NCBI GenBank assembly: GCA_032622095.1
Contig: CP136065.1
Span: 52,507,949 to 52,571,948 of the forward strand
Source: Siphonodentalium dalli
Taxonomy: Eukaryota; Mollusca; Scaphopoda; Gadilida; Siphonodentaliidae
Direction of reading: 5' to 3'
DNA: 64,000 nucleotides
Part shown: piece after piece, positions 12,547-23,970 of the stretch
Layout of the letters: the number at the start of each line of letters is the position of its first letter
How positions within the stretch are numbered: position 1 is the stretch's first letter
Notes under the pieces: model-generated
What the model saw: the letters and a program-made list of their open reading frames with translations, nothing else
What the model was told of the DNA's origin: nothing
Databases searched by the model: none
Position numbers and translations under genes: made by a program

Positions 12547-12969
12547 TTAACCATGTATCAAGTAGATGCTATAAGACTGTAAGGAGACATTTTTCAGTGA
12601 AAGTGGCTTCTGGAGAATGTATTTGCTAATGTCATACCGATAGTAGAAGTTGGCAACACAGAATATTCAAGAAATTACATTTTTTATAATAGCGCATATC
12701 TTTGGGATGTTAGACATGGCGACGATGAATTGATATATGCTGTAGATGTCATGTTTATTACTGTTTTATTTCCCTATTCTGCTAAAAAAAACAATGTTAT
12801 TTACTGTGGAGAATGATTATTATGCATTATATCATATTCTTTGCTATAGGTTATTTGCAAACTGTATACAAAATATATCTGGTATCAATTAGGTAAAAAC
12901 TTGAGAATTAACACTTTGATGATGGGAGCTGCACTGGTGCAACATTAAAGACCCTGTGCCAATGCATTA

Positions 12970-13715
12970 TCTATTATATATTTTGAAAGATCTGTGTATG
13001 TGTAAGTTTGTGTGTTTGTTTGTGTGTGTGTTTGAAATCGATGGACTCGAAAACGACTAAGCCAATTTCGATGAAATTTGGTATTTGGATGTGTTTTCGG
13101 CCGGAGACGAACATAGGCATATTTATTTGTCCGTGCGAGGTCAACTTTTCACGTGCGGAGGTCAAATCTATTTTTACGCCGTTTTTGCGCTAATATATTT
13201 CAGTTCGGTGCTCACAAATCGATTCGATATAGCGCGAATAATAAATTGCCAGTCATATAATTTGCACGGTTAGAATCTGTGTGGCTTCATCTTTCCAACG
13301 ATATATAATATGTATGTATCCGTTTTAGTTATCTGCCTCAATTATTAGGTACAAGTGGTACGATGCTTTTATCAGGATAAAATCAATGCGTAATTTCTAT
13401 GACGTCGTCAGAGGTCATAAAGTTAGATTACGTTAACTCTCACCCTGCCGATGCATTTGACTGTGTCGCGTTAACTCATCACCGGCCGAGGTATCCGCAA
13501 ATGACATTGGGCTATATATCTCGGAAACGGGTGTAGCTATCGACTTGAAATTTGGTATGTGAATGTATCTTGCCCCGGATACGAATTTTATCGGGTCGCC
13601 GAGCACGCGCGACACCAGCTTCGCGCATGCGCAGACCAGATCTAGGAAACGGGTGGAGCAATCGACTTGAAATTTGGTTTTTGAATAGCCCGGACGAAGT
13701 CGGGTCACCTTCTAG
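12970..13715 (+). mobile_element. Non-autonomous Helitron-like element 1 (746 bp)
   Basis: It begins TCTATTATATATTTTG and ends CTAG. A short GC-rich hairpin (cccggacgaagtcggg) lies about 8 bp before the end. It is flanked by A on the left and T on the right with no target duplication, which is the Helitron signature. No Rep/helicase is encoded. The interior carries the 'atggactcgaaaacg ... ttcgatgaaatttggtat' module shared with the other two copies. It sits inside a C element: removing it restores that element's left arm exactly across an A/T dinucleotide. Confidence 0.82.
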
Positions 13716-13774
13716 TCTTATATATGTGAGTCGACCATAGGTCACATCGCATATATAAGAGATTGCATTGGCCT

Positions 13775-14035
13775 AACAATTTTTTATCTATTTTTCTTAC
13801 ATTCTTTAACATTCTTTAACAATTTTTATAATTTGTTCTTACATTCTACAACAATATTTATTGTTTTTCTTATATTCTTTAACAATGTTATAATTTTTTA
13901 TAATTTTTTCTTACATTCTTTATGAATTTTTATAATTTTTTCTTACAATCTTTAACAATTTTTATCCTTATTTCTTACATTCTTCAACAATTTTTTTAAT
14001 TTTTTCTTACATTCATTAACAATTATAAAAAATAA
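13775..14035 (+). repeat. AT-rich tandem repeat in C-element spacer
   Basis: About seven or eight units of 'ctttaacaatttttataatt' plus 'ttttcttacatt'. It is an expansion of the ordinary family C spacer. Confidence 0.78.
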
Positions 14036-14170
14036 TATAAAATTAGCCAATGCATTTTCTTATATATGCGAGGAGACCTATGGTAAACTCAGATACATGT
14101 ATATAAGAGAATGCATTGGCACAGGGTCTTTAATGTTGCGATGGCGCAGCTCCCATCATAAAATGGTTAA

Positions 14171-14872
14171 CACTTTGATAAATTGATACTGATAACAGAA
14201 TACTCGCTGGTTGGTTGTTGCTCGACTCCAATTTATTCATTTGTCTCATGATATTAACAAGTAAACAGGTTCTCATGCAAAAAATAACTGCCAAGGGGAG
14301 TATACTAAAAAGGGAAAACAATAATTCTGTATATTCAAAACAATAGTAATCTTGATTGAATTTAGTTTCTTGAGAATTGACCCAGCCCCCACCCAATTTC
14401 CATAAAATAAAAGGATAAAAGCACTGACAAATGTATGAATAGTTTCTTCAACTTTTGGTGTGTGACAACCTGCTAGTAAACTGTGGTATCATAACTGCAA
14501 TGACCATCTCGATACTACTGTGGATACTGTAAACTACCGGTAATAGTGTCGTCATTACCGGGGTATCACCCCGTTTTTTTCAAGTCAATTACTTTGAGGC
14601 TACCAGTACAGTAGACATGCAATTTTAACACAGGAGAAAGGGAGCTATAACAAAAGATAGCACTGTTTCAAACAAGGACTTGTGATGTATTCTTGGTCGC
14701 ATTGATTTTGCTGAGAATTGAACTAGCAGAGTACAATCCATCAGCCCGGTAGCATCAATTCATGTACTAATAAACCCCGATAAAAGAGATGAATTGCTCG
14801 AGTGCATGTGTCATTACTGACACGGACAATACTGCCTTGCAGTCATGATACTGGGAGGCTTCCTATTAGGAA
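14171..14872. other. Anonymous DNA
   Basis: The minus-strand 88-codon frame here shows no recognisable motif and begins inside a C element, so it is not called. Confidence 0.55.
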
Positions 14873-15334
14873 CAAGCCTTGAAATAGTGTGTCTTTCATT
14901 TGCAGAATGAGGTCCCCAGAGGCCGAGGGTGAATTTAGTGATGCTATCCTGCACGGTGGGCTAGCGTCACTTGTAGAATGAGGTCCATAGAGGGAGAATT
15001 TAGTAAAGCTAACCCACACGGCAGGCTAACATCACTTCTGCTAAGGCCTCAACTGCTATGGGAGACCTAGGATTGGATGGAAGTTCCCCATTTGAAGTTG
15101 GTGATGTTCACCCATTAGTCACCACGATTATGCATTATATCTTCTTTAGGGGATATAGAAAAACATTTTTAATTATAGACAATAGATACTTCCGAGAAGA
15201 TGAGGTCTAGCTGAGCAGAATGAGGTCCCTAGAGGGTGAATTTGGTGATGTTAGCCCACTGTGTGGGATAACATCACTAAATTCACCCTCTGGGGACCTC
15301 ATTCTGCAAATGTCAGACACTATTTCAAGGCTTC
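14873..15334. mobile_element. Family B element, full form
   Basis: Starts CAAGCCTTGAAATAGTG and ends ATTTCAAGGCTTC. Flanked by ctattaggaa on both sides, 10 bp instead of 8, probably because of slippage or chance extension. The left part has a duplicated hairpin segment. Confidence 0.8.
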
Positions 15335-16203
15335 CTATTAGGAATAAATATGGGATAATGACTATAGTGAATGTCCCTCGGGGGGAGCCAATGCAGAAAG
15401 TCAATACCGATTATATCTTACAGCATTAAAGAAATGGTTTGTTATTGAACAATGCAGCCGCGCAGTTAATGTGTTGCTGATATCAGCGTAATAATAAGCA
15501 GCCCATCATTTTCGTTAAATTAGTGACAATTGCAAAGAAATTGGCTGCCCAAGCTCCAATTATCATTTGGAAAACAGTCTAGCATATGTTAATCATGGGG
15601 GAATTTCAAGGAATAACAATGGTTGTCCCTGATTCAGCACTCGAAATAAGGAAAAATTTCCCATGGCAAATTTAATGTTGTGGCATGTTAAGATTCCACA
15701 TGGCATTGCTTATAGCTGTGGCCAATTTTGAGGACTGCTGATTACATGTCCACTGAAATAAAGTTAGCTGAAAATCTGTCAAAAGTTTTGTGTTGTGTTA
15801 CATAGAAATTTAGAATTATTTCGTTCAGGGAACAACCTATAGATTTTAAAGTGAGAGAACTCACATCTCTGTATTTGTTTATTTGGGAGAAGCGGACAGT
15901 TATCAGTGAGAAGTCATGAAGATTGAAATTCAATTTACACCACAATATTGGATTTCTGTGATGAAACAAATATTATAACATGCATGGCATGTAATAAATA
16001 CAGAACAGCATGTGTGTTAATGGGTCGCAGAGGGATAGAACTCTATATTACGCCCCTCGTTCTATCCATCCGCACTGGCACTCGTGCCATATCAACAAAC
16101 ACATTAACACATTCGTGTCGTTCTGTGTATTTACGCATAATGCATAATGCAATACAAGAACCCATTTAGAATCACATTCTAATCAGTAAGATCAGTTAGT
16201 AAG

Positions 16204-16333
16204 GTAATGCTCTAAATAATCGACTCCTTAACCACAGCAGAATTATGGGTAATTTTTCAGGATTTAGTCAGAAATATGGCTTGTTTACCCATAATTTTGC
16301 TGTGGTTAAGGAGTCGATTATTTAGGGCATTAC
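16204..16333. mobile_element. MITE family A copy 5 (internally deleted)
   Basis: Left arm to 'gaaatatggcttg', then a jump to 'tttacccataattttgctg' of the right arm. The first bases of the left terminus are diverged. Confidence 0.78.
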
Positions 16334-16745
16334 AAGTACATGTAAAAATAGATCGACTTTGTTCTTATTTACATTATTAATAACTCTCCATATATCGAAA
16401 CAATTGATATCAAATTGAAAACATCACTGTTACAGTGGCATTACCGATCAAAGTCCAATATGTCCAATAAGATACCGAAGTTTAATCCAAACTTGACAGT
16501 AAACATTGGAAAAAGTCAAAGCATTGAAAAATATTATGAAAATCATATTGAGACTAAAATATTTGAACTACATGTATGCGATTTATAGTGGTGTTTGTTT
16601 ACAATTGGCTGTAACAGTTTTGTTTACATGACAATGGTTTCAGCATGCAAAACTTTGTTTATTGGAGAGTTATTAATAATTAACATAAGAACAAAGTTTG
16701 TCTATTTTTCCATGTGCTGGTGGTCATGTTTTTAAAGACTTTTAA

Positions 16746-17010
16746 CCCTTCCATGACTAGAGCTTCCTGATATTTTGTGAAAATCCTGTGCCAATGCATT
16801 CTATTATATATGCGAGTCTCCCATAAGGAGCCTCGCATATATAAGAGAATACATTGGCCTAACAATATTTACCTTGACCTCATAAGCCAGTGCATTCATT
16901 CTCTTATACATGTATATGCGAGGCTCCATATGGGAGACTCACATATGTAAGAGAATGCACTGGCACAGGATCTTTAATGCAGCACCAGCGATGCTCCCGT
17001 CATGAAAGGG
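16746..17010. mobile_element. Family C element, shell 1
   Basis: Left TTAA-CCCTTCCATGACTAGAGC, right 'gctcccgtcatgaaaggg' then TTAT. The second core arm contains an extra CATGTA hexamer. Confidence 0.8.
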
Positions 17011-17160
17011 TTATAATATTTGCATGGGTAGTGCCCTGGGTCCCTTTAAATATGTGTACACTGTTTGAGCATGTCACCCCATGTGTACTAGAATGCTGCA
17101 ATAGCAAAGAGAAGTCACAAAATTTCTCCCTAGGTCAAAAAGGCTGGTCTCTGAGCTGGT

Positions 17161-17620
17161 CAAGTCTGAGTTTAGTGTACCTATCATTTGCAGAATGAGG
17201 TCCCCAGAGGGTGAATTTAGTGACGCTATAGCAGACTAGCATCACCAAATTTACCCTATGTGGGCTTCATAATGCATGGTCTCATCTGCTATGAGAGACA
17301 TACACATGTAGACTCAGATTGAAGTTCCAAAATGGTAAATATTGTGATGTACAATCATTGGGAACCTCGATTATGCAATGTGTCATCTGCCAATTTGGGG
17401 ATATAGAGAAACTAAACTAAAAAAGAAATAAAATCTATGTGATAAGTTTCTATAGAAATTTGATAATAAAGAAACTTTCCAGAGAAGACGAGGCCTAAGC
17501 AGAATGAGGTCCCCAGAGGGTGAATTTAGTGATGCTATCCCGCATTGTGGGCTAGCATCACTAAATTCACCCTCTGGGGACCTCACTTTGCAAATGACAG
17601 ACACACAAAACTCAGCCTTG
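17161..17620. mobile_element. Family B element, full form
   Basis: Termini CAAGTCTGAG / CTCAGCCTTG. 8-bp duplication gagctggt/gagctggg, one mismatch. Central module intact ('aagtttctatagaaatttga'). Confidence 0.84.
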
Positions 17621-17751
17621 GAGCTGGGTCTCTGATTTTTTCCCACTATACTTCAAACTGGGTTCAATAAATACAGCCATTATAACAGTATTACAAGTAG
17701 GCATTTCTGGTGCAAAACAGTTCAGCGACAAGATGCCAAACCTTTGATCTA

Positions 17752-17963
17752 CAGTATTGCTCTAATTAATCGACTTCTTAACACATCAGAATTCTTGGTA
17801 ACTTTTCAGGATTTAGTCGGAAATATGGCTTGTTGCCTTTCATCGGAAAGCACTCAGCGAGAGCTTTCCGATGAATGGCAACAAGCCATATTTCCGACTA
17901 AATCCTGAAAAGTTACCCATAATTTTGCTGTAGTTAAGAAGTTGATTAATTAGAGCATTACTG
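17752..17963. mobile_element. MITE family A copy 6
   Basis: Full-length palindrome with TA on both sides. Both arms share the 'attaatcga' variant next to the terminus. Confidence 0.85.
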
Positions 17964-18089
17964 TATACCATATTAAAGGATTGACTCACCAAAATAGTGC
18001 AATTATGTTAGTCATAAGTGTAAGATACTAATCAAATAATGCTGTGATGTTGGTAGAACAAATAGTGATGCTGTTAAATAAAGTTTTTT

Positions 18090-18162
18090 TTTCTATGAGA
18101 CCATCCCAATGTATACTTTTATAACTGAATGTGAGAGTCCATTTAGTACAGAAAGGGTAAAC
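18090..18162. mobile_element. Family H end fragment, reversed
   Basis: 'cccaatgtatacttttataa' and 'tccatttagtacagaaaggg' match the inverse of the family H left end. Confidence 0.5.
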
Positions 18163-18225
18163 CAAGATTGGAGGGTACGAATGTAAGAGGTCTATTGCAA
18201 TCCCTACCAGAGCACACCAGTCATA

Positions 18226-18438
18226 CAGTAATGCCCCAAATAATCGACCCCTTAACCACAGCAGAATTATGGGTAATTTTTCAGGATTTAGTCGGAAATA
18301 TGGCTCGTTGCTATTCATCGGAAAGCTCTCACTGAGAGCTTTCCGATGAATGGCAACGAGCCATATTTCCGACTAAATCCTGAAATGTTACCCATAATTC
18401 TGCTGTGGTTAAGGGGTCGATTATTTAGAGCATTACTG
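18226..18438. mobile_element. MITE family A copy 7
   Basis: Full-length 213-bp palindrome with TA on both sides. Both arms share 'gaccccttaacc' and the 'gctcgttgc' variant, where other copies have 'gcttgttgc'. Confidence 0.87.
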
Positions 18439-19018
18439 TACTTCCTTTCTAACTCTGTCACAAGCTGGGTACTAGTCTGTGGTTTTCTATATTTAGTGCG
18501 GGTTTCTCCAGACAAAATGGCTAAACCTCGATCGACCAAAGTCAAATTTCCTATGTGCTTTGAGAACAATTCCCGCACTAAAAACTTCATTACAGAATGG
18601 AGAATTAGAGCGGTAGTTTTGTTGAAGATTTTTTTAAGCTCTTTAGCAAAATGGCAGCAAATTAGAACTGTAGTGTTTGACTTGCCATGAATGTTAAAGT
18701 CCATGTGCGTTTAGACTTTTGTGTTGATAAAATAATCAGTTTTACAATATACATCTGTATACATTGCAGTTTGTTGGTTCTAGAGGGACTTTACAAACTT
18801 AAGGTATGAAATTATTGTATGGTATTAATTTTTTTTCAATATGTTGTGTGCTTAATAAGGCCAAGATGTTGCTCTGTTTGTTTAGTATATATATTAATAT
18901 CGTGGGAGTCCACTAAATGTGTGTAAAATGTTGACGGTAGTAGCGGTCTTACCTATTCATCAAGGGAGGTAAACCCCACATGTAGTTTGGGTCTATTGCC
19001 CCAGGTAAATTGTACATG

Positions 19019-19230
19019 CAGTAATGCCCTAAGTAATCGACTTCTTAACCACAGCAGAATTATGGGTAACTGTTCAGGATTTAGTCGGAAATATGGCTTG
19101 TTGCCATTCATAGGAAAGCTCTCGGGAGAGCTTTCCGATGAATGGCAACAAGCCATATTTCCGACTAAATCCTGAACAGTTACCCTTAATTCTGCTGTGG
19201 TTAATAAGTCGATTACTTAGAGCATTACTG
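19019..19230. mobile_element. MITE family A copy 8
   Basis: Full-length palindrome. Both arms carry 'aactgttcagg', where other copies have 'aacttttcagg', and both carry 'agtaatcgactt'. Confidence 0.86.
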
Positions 19231-19305
19231 TACATTGTATCTATGAGAGTTTTATCCAAATCCATGTGTGTGCTTGAGTTACCATAGCTGTTTTAGCAGA
19301 CTCAA

Positions 19306-19684
19306 CCAGGCCTTAAAATATGGTGCCAGACATTTGCAGAATGAGGTTCACAGTGGGCTAGCATCACTAAATTCACCCTCTGGGGACCTCATTCTGCTTA
19401 GGCCTCATGTCTTCTGGAAAGTAACTTTATTATCAGATTAACAAGTTGTTCAGTTTCTTTAGAAAGTAGAAAGTTTCCTTTTCCTATTTAGTTTAGTTTC
19501 ACTTTCTCCCCAAATTGGCAGACAACACAATGCATGATTGAGGTGCCCAATGGGTGCACATCACCATCCTCACATTCTGGGAACTTAAATATGTGTCTAT
19601 GTCTCCCAATGTAGCAGGTGAGGCCATGCAGAATGAGGTCCCTAGAGGATGAATCAAGTGACTTGGTGAGGATAGCCTGCTATG
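19306..19684. mobile_element. Family B element, right end lost at poly-C
   Basis: Left terminus diverged (ccaggccttaaaatatgg). Central module recognisable. The right arm stops at a 20-base C run. Confidence 0.68.
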
Positions 19685-19704
19685 CCCCCCCCCCCCCCCC
19701 CCCC
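19685..19704 (+). repeat. Homopolymer (C)20
   Basis: Uninterrupted run of 20 C at the broken right end of a B element. Confidence 0.85.
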
Positions 19705-20164
19705 AACCCATTTGGCCGGAATTGAATTTTTTTTATTATTGGTCTTAAAGCAACAAATTTCACATTCAATACTGATAACAATACTAAACTATCAAATGTC
19801 ACCCCCTGGAATGGACTTACACCCATGATACGTACAGAATACTCTTAAAAATTAAAACATCAAGGGCAAAACGATAAGACATAATGCTCCTTTCACTTCA
19901 TATGTAATGGAATCTATGTGCAATTGCACAGGTGTTGGTATTTTCCAATAAATTTCTGCATGACAATGACTCACTTGTTTACATTGCATGCATTTTTAAT
20001 ACGCACTGCTCAAGTTTTCAAGGGCTGTTGGACTGTGGATCAATTCTACACAATAAGATATCTATAATCAGTTTGACAGTGACTGTGAGTCAGACAAATG
20101 TATTGGAAAAGCAATCAAAAATCGTCATCAGATAATAGACATCATGGTTTTGAATACATATAAT

Positions 20165-20570
20165 ATCTCTATACGTGTTACGAAATCACCCTACGAAGCC
20201 CACTCGTTTGTATACTAACACCAGGACACAATTTCCGGCTACCTTGATGTCGGCGAGCATTGCCACGTAATCATGAAATTCACAGATTCCCTTGGGCGCG
20301 CCTGGAAGGTGCGGTCTTTGATCACGGCATATTGATCAGTTCACCTCATCAAATTCGCTCCGTCTCCGCGCTTTAACGCCACAACTCACGCCACTATTAT
20401 TGACTTCTAGTGATTAATGCATCCGCATTGACATTATGGGGATTTGAAGAGGATTTTAAATGCAGCTATAGATATTGCCATCAAAGCATTCCCGAAGATA
20501 TTCAGCGTCAGGGTAGATATCGGCCGACCATTGCATGTCTCGGTACATAAAAAGAATTCACACAGTATTG
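20165..20570. other. CpG-richer unique block, possible regulatory element
   Basis: Around 'ttgggcgcgcctggaaggtg' and 'cgctccgtctccgcgctttaa' the CpG count and GC content rise above the AT-rich surroundings. There is no repeat or open frame. It lies in the presumed large WDFY3 intron. Confidence 0.3.
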
Positions 20571-20573
20571 AGT

Positions 20574-21115
20574 TTTGCTGGGAGAACCAGTCGATGTTAG
20601 CTTAGGTAAAATTTGGATATTCACTAGCCGTCTTAAAGTCACACAGTTTGAATGTTTATTATAGTGATATAACAAACAAAACTATGATATATTATAATAA
20701 ATATACATGTACATGTAACTATTATATCATACTATATAAGTACATGTATAGTATGTGATGTCAGTTGCTCATCGGGATCAGTTGGCACTGGGCGCCTATG
20801 CCTCACTTATCTTTATACATTTATATTTGCTGGGAATACCAGTCAATGTTAGCTTGGGCAAGAGTCGGATGTTCATTGGTTACATGTACTAGTCGCATTA
20901 AAGTCACAAGTAGTGTTTCAACATTTATTATAGTGATTTAAAACCTACAACACTATAATAATAACAAATGTAACCATTATATCATACATGTAGGTATAGT
21001 ATGTGATGTCAGTTGCTCATCGGGATCTGTTGGCACTGGGCACGTATACCTCACTTATGTTTATATTTGCTGGGAATACATTGTACCAGTCAATGTTAGC
21101 TTGGGCAAGAGTCGG
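20574..21115 (+). repeat. Tandem repeat, period about 240-252 bp, 2.2 copies
   Basis: Units begin 'tttgctggga' at 20574, 20826 and 21066. They include 'gtgatgtcagttgctcatcg' and 'ttggcactgggc'. Copies differ mainly by short indels around 'tacatgta'. Confidence 0.82.
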
Positions 21116-21261
21116 CAATCCACATAATACTATAAAACCATTGGTTGTCACACATTTAGCTATTAAAGTTACTTCTTGATAACCTAAATTTCTTGATTAC
21201 TTCTGCTATTGAAATGACAGTACTCATAGCAGCATCATGCTATACATGTGTATGTGTGCTA

Positions 21262-21860
21262 GATGGTGGGCTAGCATCACCAAATTCACCCTCTGGGAAC
21301 CTCATTCTGCTTAGTCCTCATCTTCTGGGAAGAATCTATAGTCTCAATTAACATAATTTTAGTTACTTTTTCCCTTCTGTTCAGTTTCTATATCCCTAAT
21401 TTGCAGAAGGTAAAACGTATATTGTATATACATGAACATGTATCTACCAGTGAGATCAGGGGGGCCCATGAATTTATTTTACACAAATTCAACAAATTCT
21501 CCCCTCTGGGAACCTCATTCTGCTTAGGCCTCAACTGCTATGGGAAACATAGGATCAGATCGAAGTTCCCCATTTGAAGTTGATGTTCACCCATTTAAAA
21601 GTCATCTTGATTATGCATTTTATATTCAGCAAATTATATTAGAGGTACATGTAAATAGAGACTGAGCAGAATGGAAAAAGTAACTAAAAACAATTTTAAT
21701 TTGAGACTATAGATACTTCCCAAAAGATGAGGCCTAATCAGAATGAGGTCCCCATAGGGTGAATTTGGTGATGCTAGCCCATTGTGCAGGGTAGCATCAC
21801 TAAATCCTCCCTCTGGGGACCTCATTCTGCGAATGTCAGACAAACTATTTCCAGGCTTTT
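21262..21860. mobile_element. Family B element, rearranged, with two central modules
   Basis: Two partial copies of the central module and hairpins. The right terminus is '...tttccaggctt'. A C element follows after about 15 bp, as at 12142. Confidence 0.68.
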
Positions 21861-21878
21861 CTACTCATTGCTGTTTAA

Positions 21879-22122
21879 CCCTTTACCCAACAGAAGGGCC
21901 CTGTGCCAATGCATTCTCTTATATATGCGAGTCGACCATAGGTCGCCTCGCATATATAAGAGAATGCATTGGCTTAACACATTAAAAATTATAAAATTGT
22001 TAAAGAATGTAAGAAATAATGGTAAAAAAAGATTTTTTTTAGGCCAATGCATTCTCTTATATATGCGAGGCGACCTATGGTCGACTCGCATATATAAGAG
22101 AATGCATTGGCACAGGGTATAA
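21879..22122. mobile_element. Family C element, shell 2, right shell lost
   Basis: TTAA-CCCTTTACCCAACAGAAG on the left and a near-identical core to the copy at 12156. The core ends 'ggcacagggtataac' without a recognisable right shell. Confidence 0.78.
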
Positions 22123-22649
22123 CTAACTATTTCTCAATAAAACGTCCCCAACAATAGATGTATTTACAGTTGTGCAACAGACAGTTATGTATGTACTTGA
22201 ATATGAATGAAAATCTGCCTGCCAGGAGGTCATGCACCAACATTCTGAATTAGATCATTTGCTTAAAGTATTTACAAATGAGAAGTTGAAGATATTCTAT
22301 TCCCTTCAAAGGTGCAGAACATAAATACTTTATTAATAGAGGAACACATCCGTTTTAAAGCTTAAATCTCTTTCGCTCCTTGGAGTACTAATTAGCCCAG
22401 CGGGTAGTTTTCCGCATCACTGTTTATTTAGACTAGATCATACAGGTATTCCACTTGAGAATTGTATGGTCAATTTAAAACAAAATTTCCTGCAACAGGC
22501 ACTAGCTTCTATCTTCGGTTTTACAAGTGATACCTTATAGACAATTACAAATGCTCATACACATATATTATATACACATGTAGAGTATGATACAAATGAA
22601 AATACAGGTGTCAGTTGCTCGCTGTCACAGGTTGTGCTGGCTAGAAAAT

Positions 22650-23045
22650 GTTTTTGGCCAATTTATTGGCCATTTCTCATCAACTTTGGCCAAATTGAAC
22701 AAGAGCATTGTTAGTTGGGGAAAAATAAGCCCTGTGGTAATTCCAACAAAGAGTCATGACTCAAATTCGAACTTGACCTGTACATGTATAATAGGCTAGT
22801 AAACTCACATAACAAATTTCATTCTATTCAGTTCAAACTTACTAAAGTTATCATCCGGAAACAAATAATGACTACAAATTCCAACAAAAAAGGGCCATAA
22901 TTCTGCTGAAAATTGGCGGGCAGAACCCCAAATTTAAACTTGACCTGTATTTTGTCAATTTTTGTGCTAGTAAAACCACATACATGTACCAAATTCCATT
23001 CCATTCAGTTGAGACTACTGTAGTGCTCTAAGAAATGACTCATCG
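22650..23045 (+). repeat. 'gggccataattctg' repeat block
   Basis: Degenerate units like those at 4215 ('aacttgacctgtattttg', 'caaattccattccattcag'). Confidence 0.6.
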
Positions 23046-23059
23046 AAACGGGATAGCCA

Positions 23060-23082
23060 CCCCCCCCCCCCCCCCCCCCCCC
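23060..23082 (+). repeat. Homopolymer (C)23
   Basis: Uninterrupted run of 23 C following a 'gggccataattctgc' repeat. Confidence 0.85.
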
Positions 23083-23298
23083 ACCCCAGGTAAACAATAT
23101 TTCGGTTAGACATTAAACTTATAACTGCAAGTTAAAAAAAGAGGATTGTGTGGTTATAACGCAAATAATCATCAACTGACCAGTATGAAATGGTAACTCA
23201 CAGTACAATTGTGGCTCGAAAATATATAAATGTCACAGAAATGAAATTCGCCGACAGTCAGCAGTTTGCTAAGGTATAATATCTGCAGTCAAGACATA

Positions 23299-23753
23299 TG
23301 TGACCCGCCATATCAAATCCAGTCGTAAGTCGGGATTTTTTTTACCCCGTGCCAATGCATTCTCTTATATATGCGAGTCTACCATAGGTCGCCTCGCATA
23401 TATAAGAGAATGCATTGGCCTATTTTTTATCATTTTTTTTAAATAAATGTTTCTTACAATTTTTAGGACATAAAATAAAAAACATCCATTACCCTGCAGG
23501 GAGCCCCACACATATATAGAAGCGTATAGAAGAGTGTCGTCTGCTCATGTTTGTCTGGGGCTCTGTATGGGTGAAATTATAAAATTGTTAAAGAACACAA
23601 GAAAAAATTATTAAAATTGTAAAAAATTGTTAGGCCAATGCATTCTCTTATATATGCGAGGCGACCTATGGTCGACTCGCATATATAAGAGAATGCATTG
23701 GCACAGGGTAAAAAAATCCCGACTTACGACTGGATTTGATATTGCGGGTCACA
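23299..23753. mobile_element. Family C core in shell 4 (TGTGACCCGCC), three nested hairpins
   Basis: Shell TGTGACCCGCCATATCAAAT ... 'actggatttgatattgcggg', flanked by TA. Inside is the C core, and inside its spacer a third inverted pair, 'accctgcagggagcccca' / 'tggggctctgtatgggt'. The left core arm has lost 'TG' of 'CCTGTGCC'. Confidence 0.83.
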
Positions 23754-23944
23754 TATAACAAGGGTTTCTTTATCACATTTAATCGTGGTGCCATATCAGT
23801 CACGGAACCATTAAATGATTACTTCGGTCTAGATTTTTGAGCACGTTGCTGAAAAGATTTTTGTGATAGACCACCCGTAACTGACGTTATGCCGATTTAA
23901 TGTTCCATCATGGTATAGATAGTCTGAATACATGTAGTTAATGT

Positions 23945-23970
23945 TCCCTCATGTGACGTCACATGAGGGA
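23945..23970. promoter_or_regulatory. Perfect 26-bp palindrome centred on a CRE
   Basis: Two identical half-sites (tccctcatgtgac) meet at TGACGTCA, the CREB/ATF consensus. It is not part of a recognised repeat. Regulatory role is inference only. Confidence 0.35.

Larger units (their letters stand above)
12912..14166. mobile_element. Family C element interrupted by Helitron-like element 1
   Basis: TTAA on both sides. Shell arms 'gatgatgggagctgcactgg' and 'gcgcagctcccatcataaaa' pair. The left core arm is split at 12969/13716 by the Helitron. The spacer is expanded into a tandem AT-rich repeat (13775-14035). Confidence 0.85.

Noticed and set aside
18315-18704. Overlapping 129-codon (minus) and 114-codon (plus) frames
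   Set aside because: About 40 codons of each lie in a palindromic MITE arm. The remainder has frames on both strands and no recognised family.
21784-22122. Frames such as QCILLYMR-repeats
   Set aside because: They are translations of the family C hairpin core.
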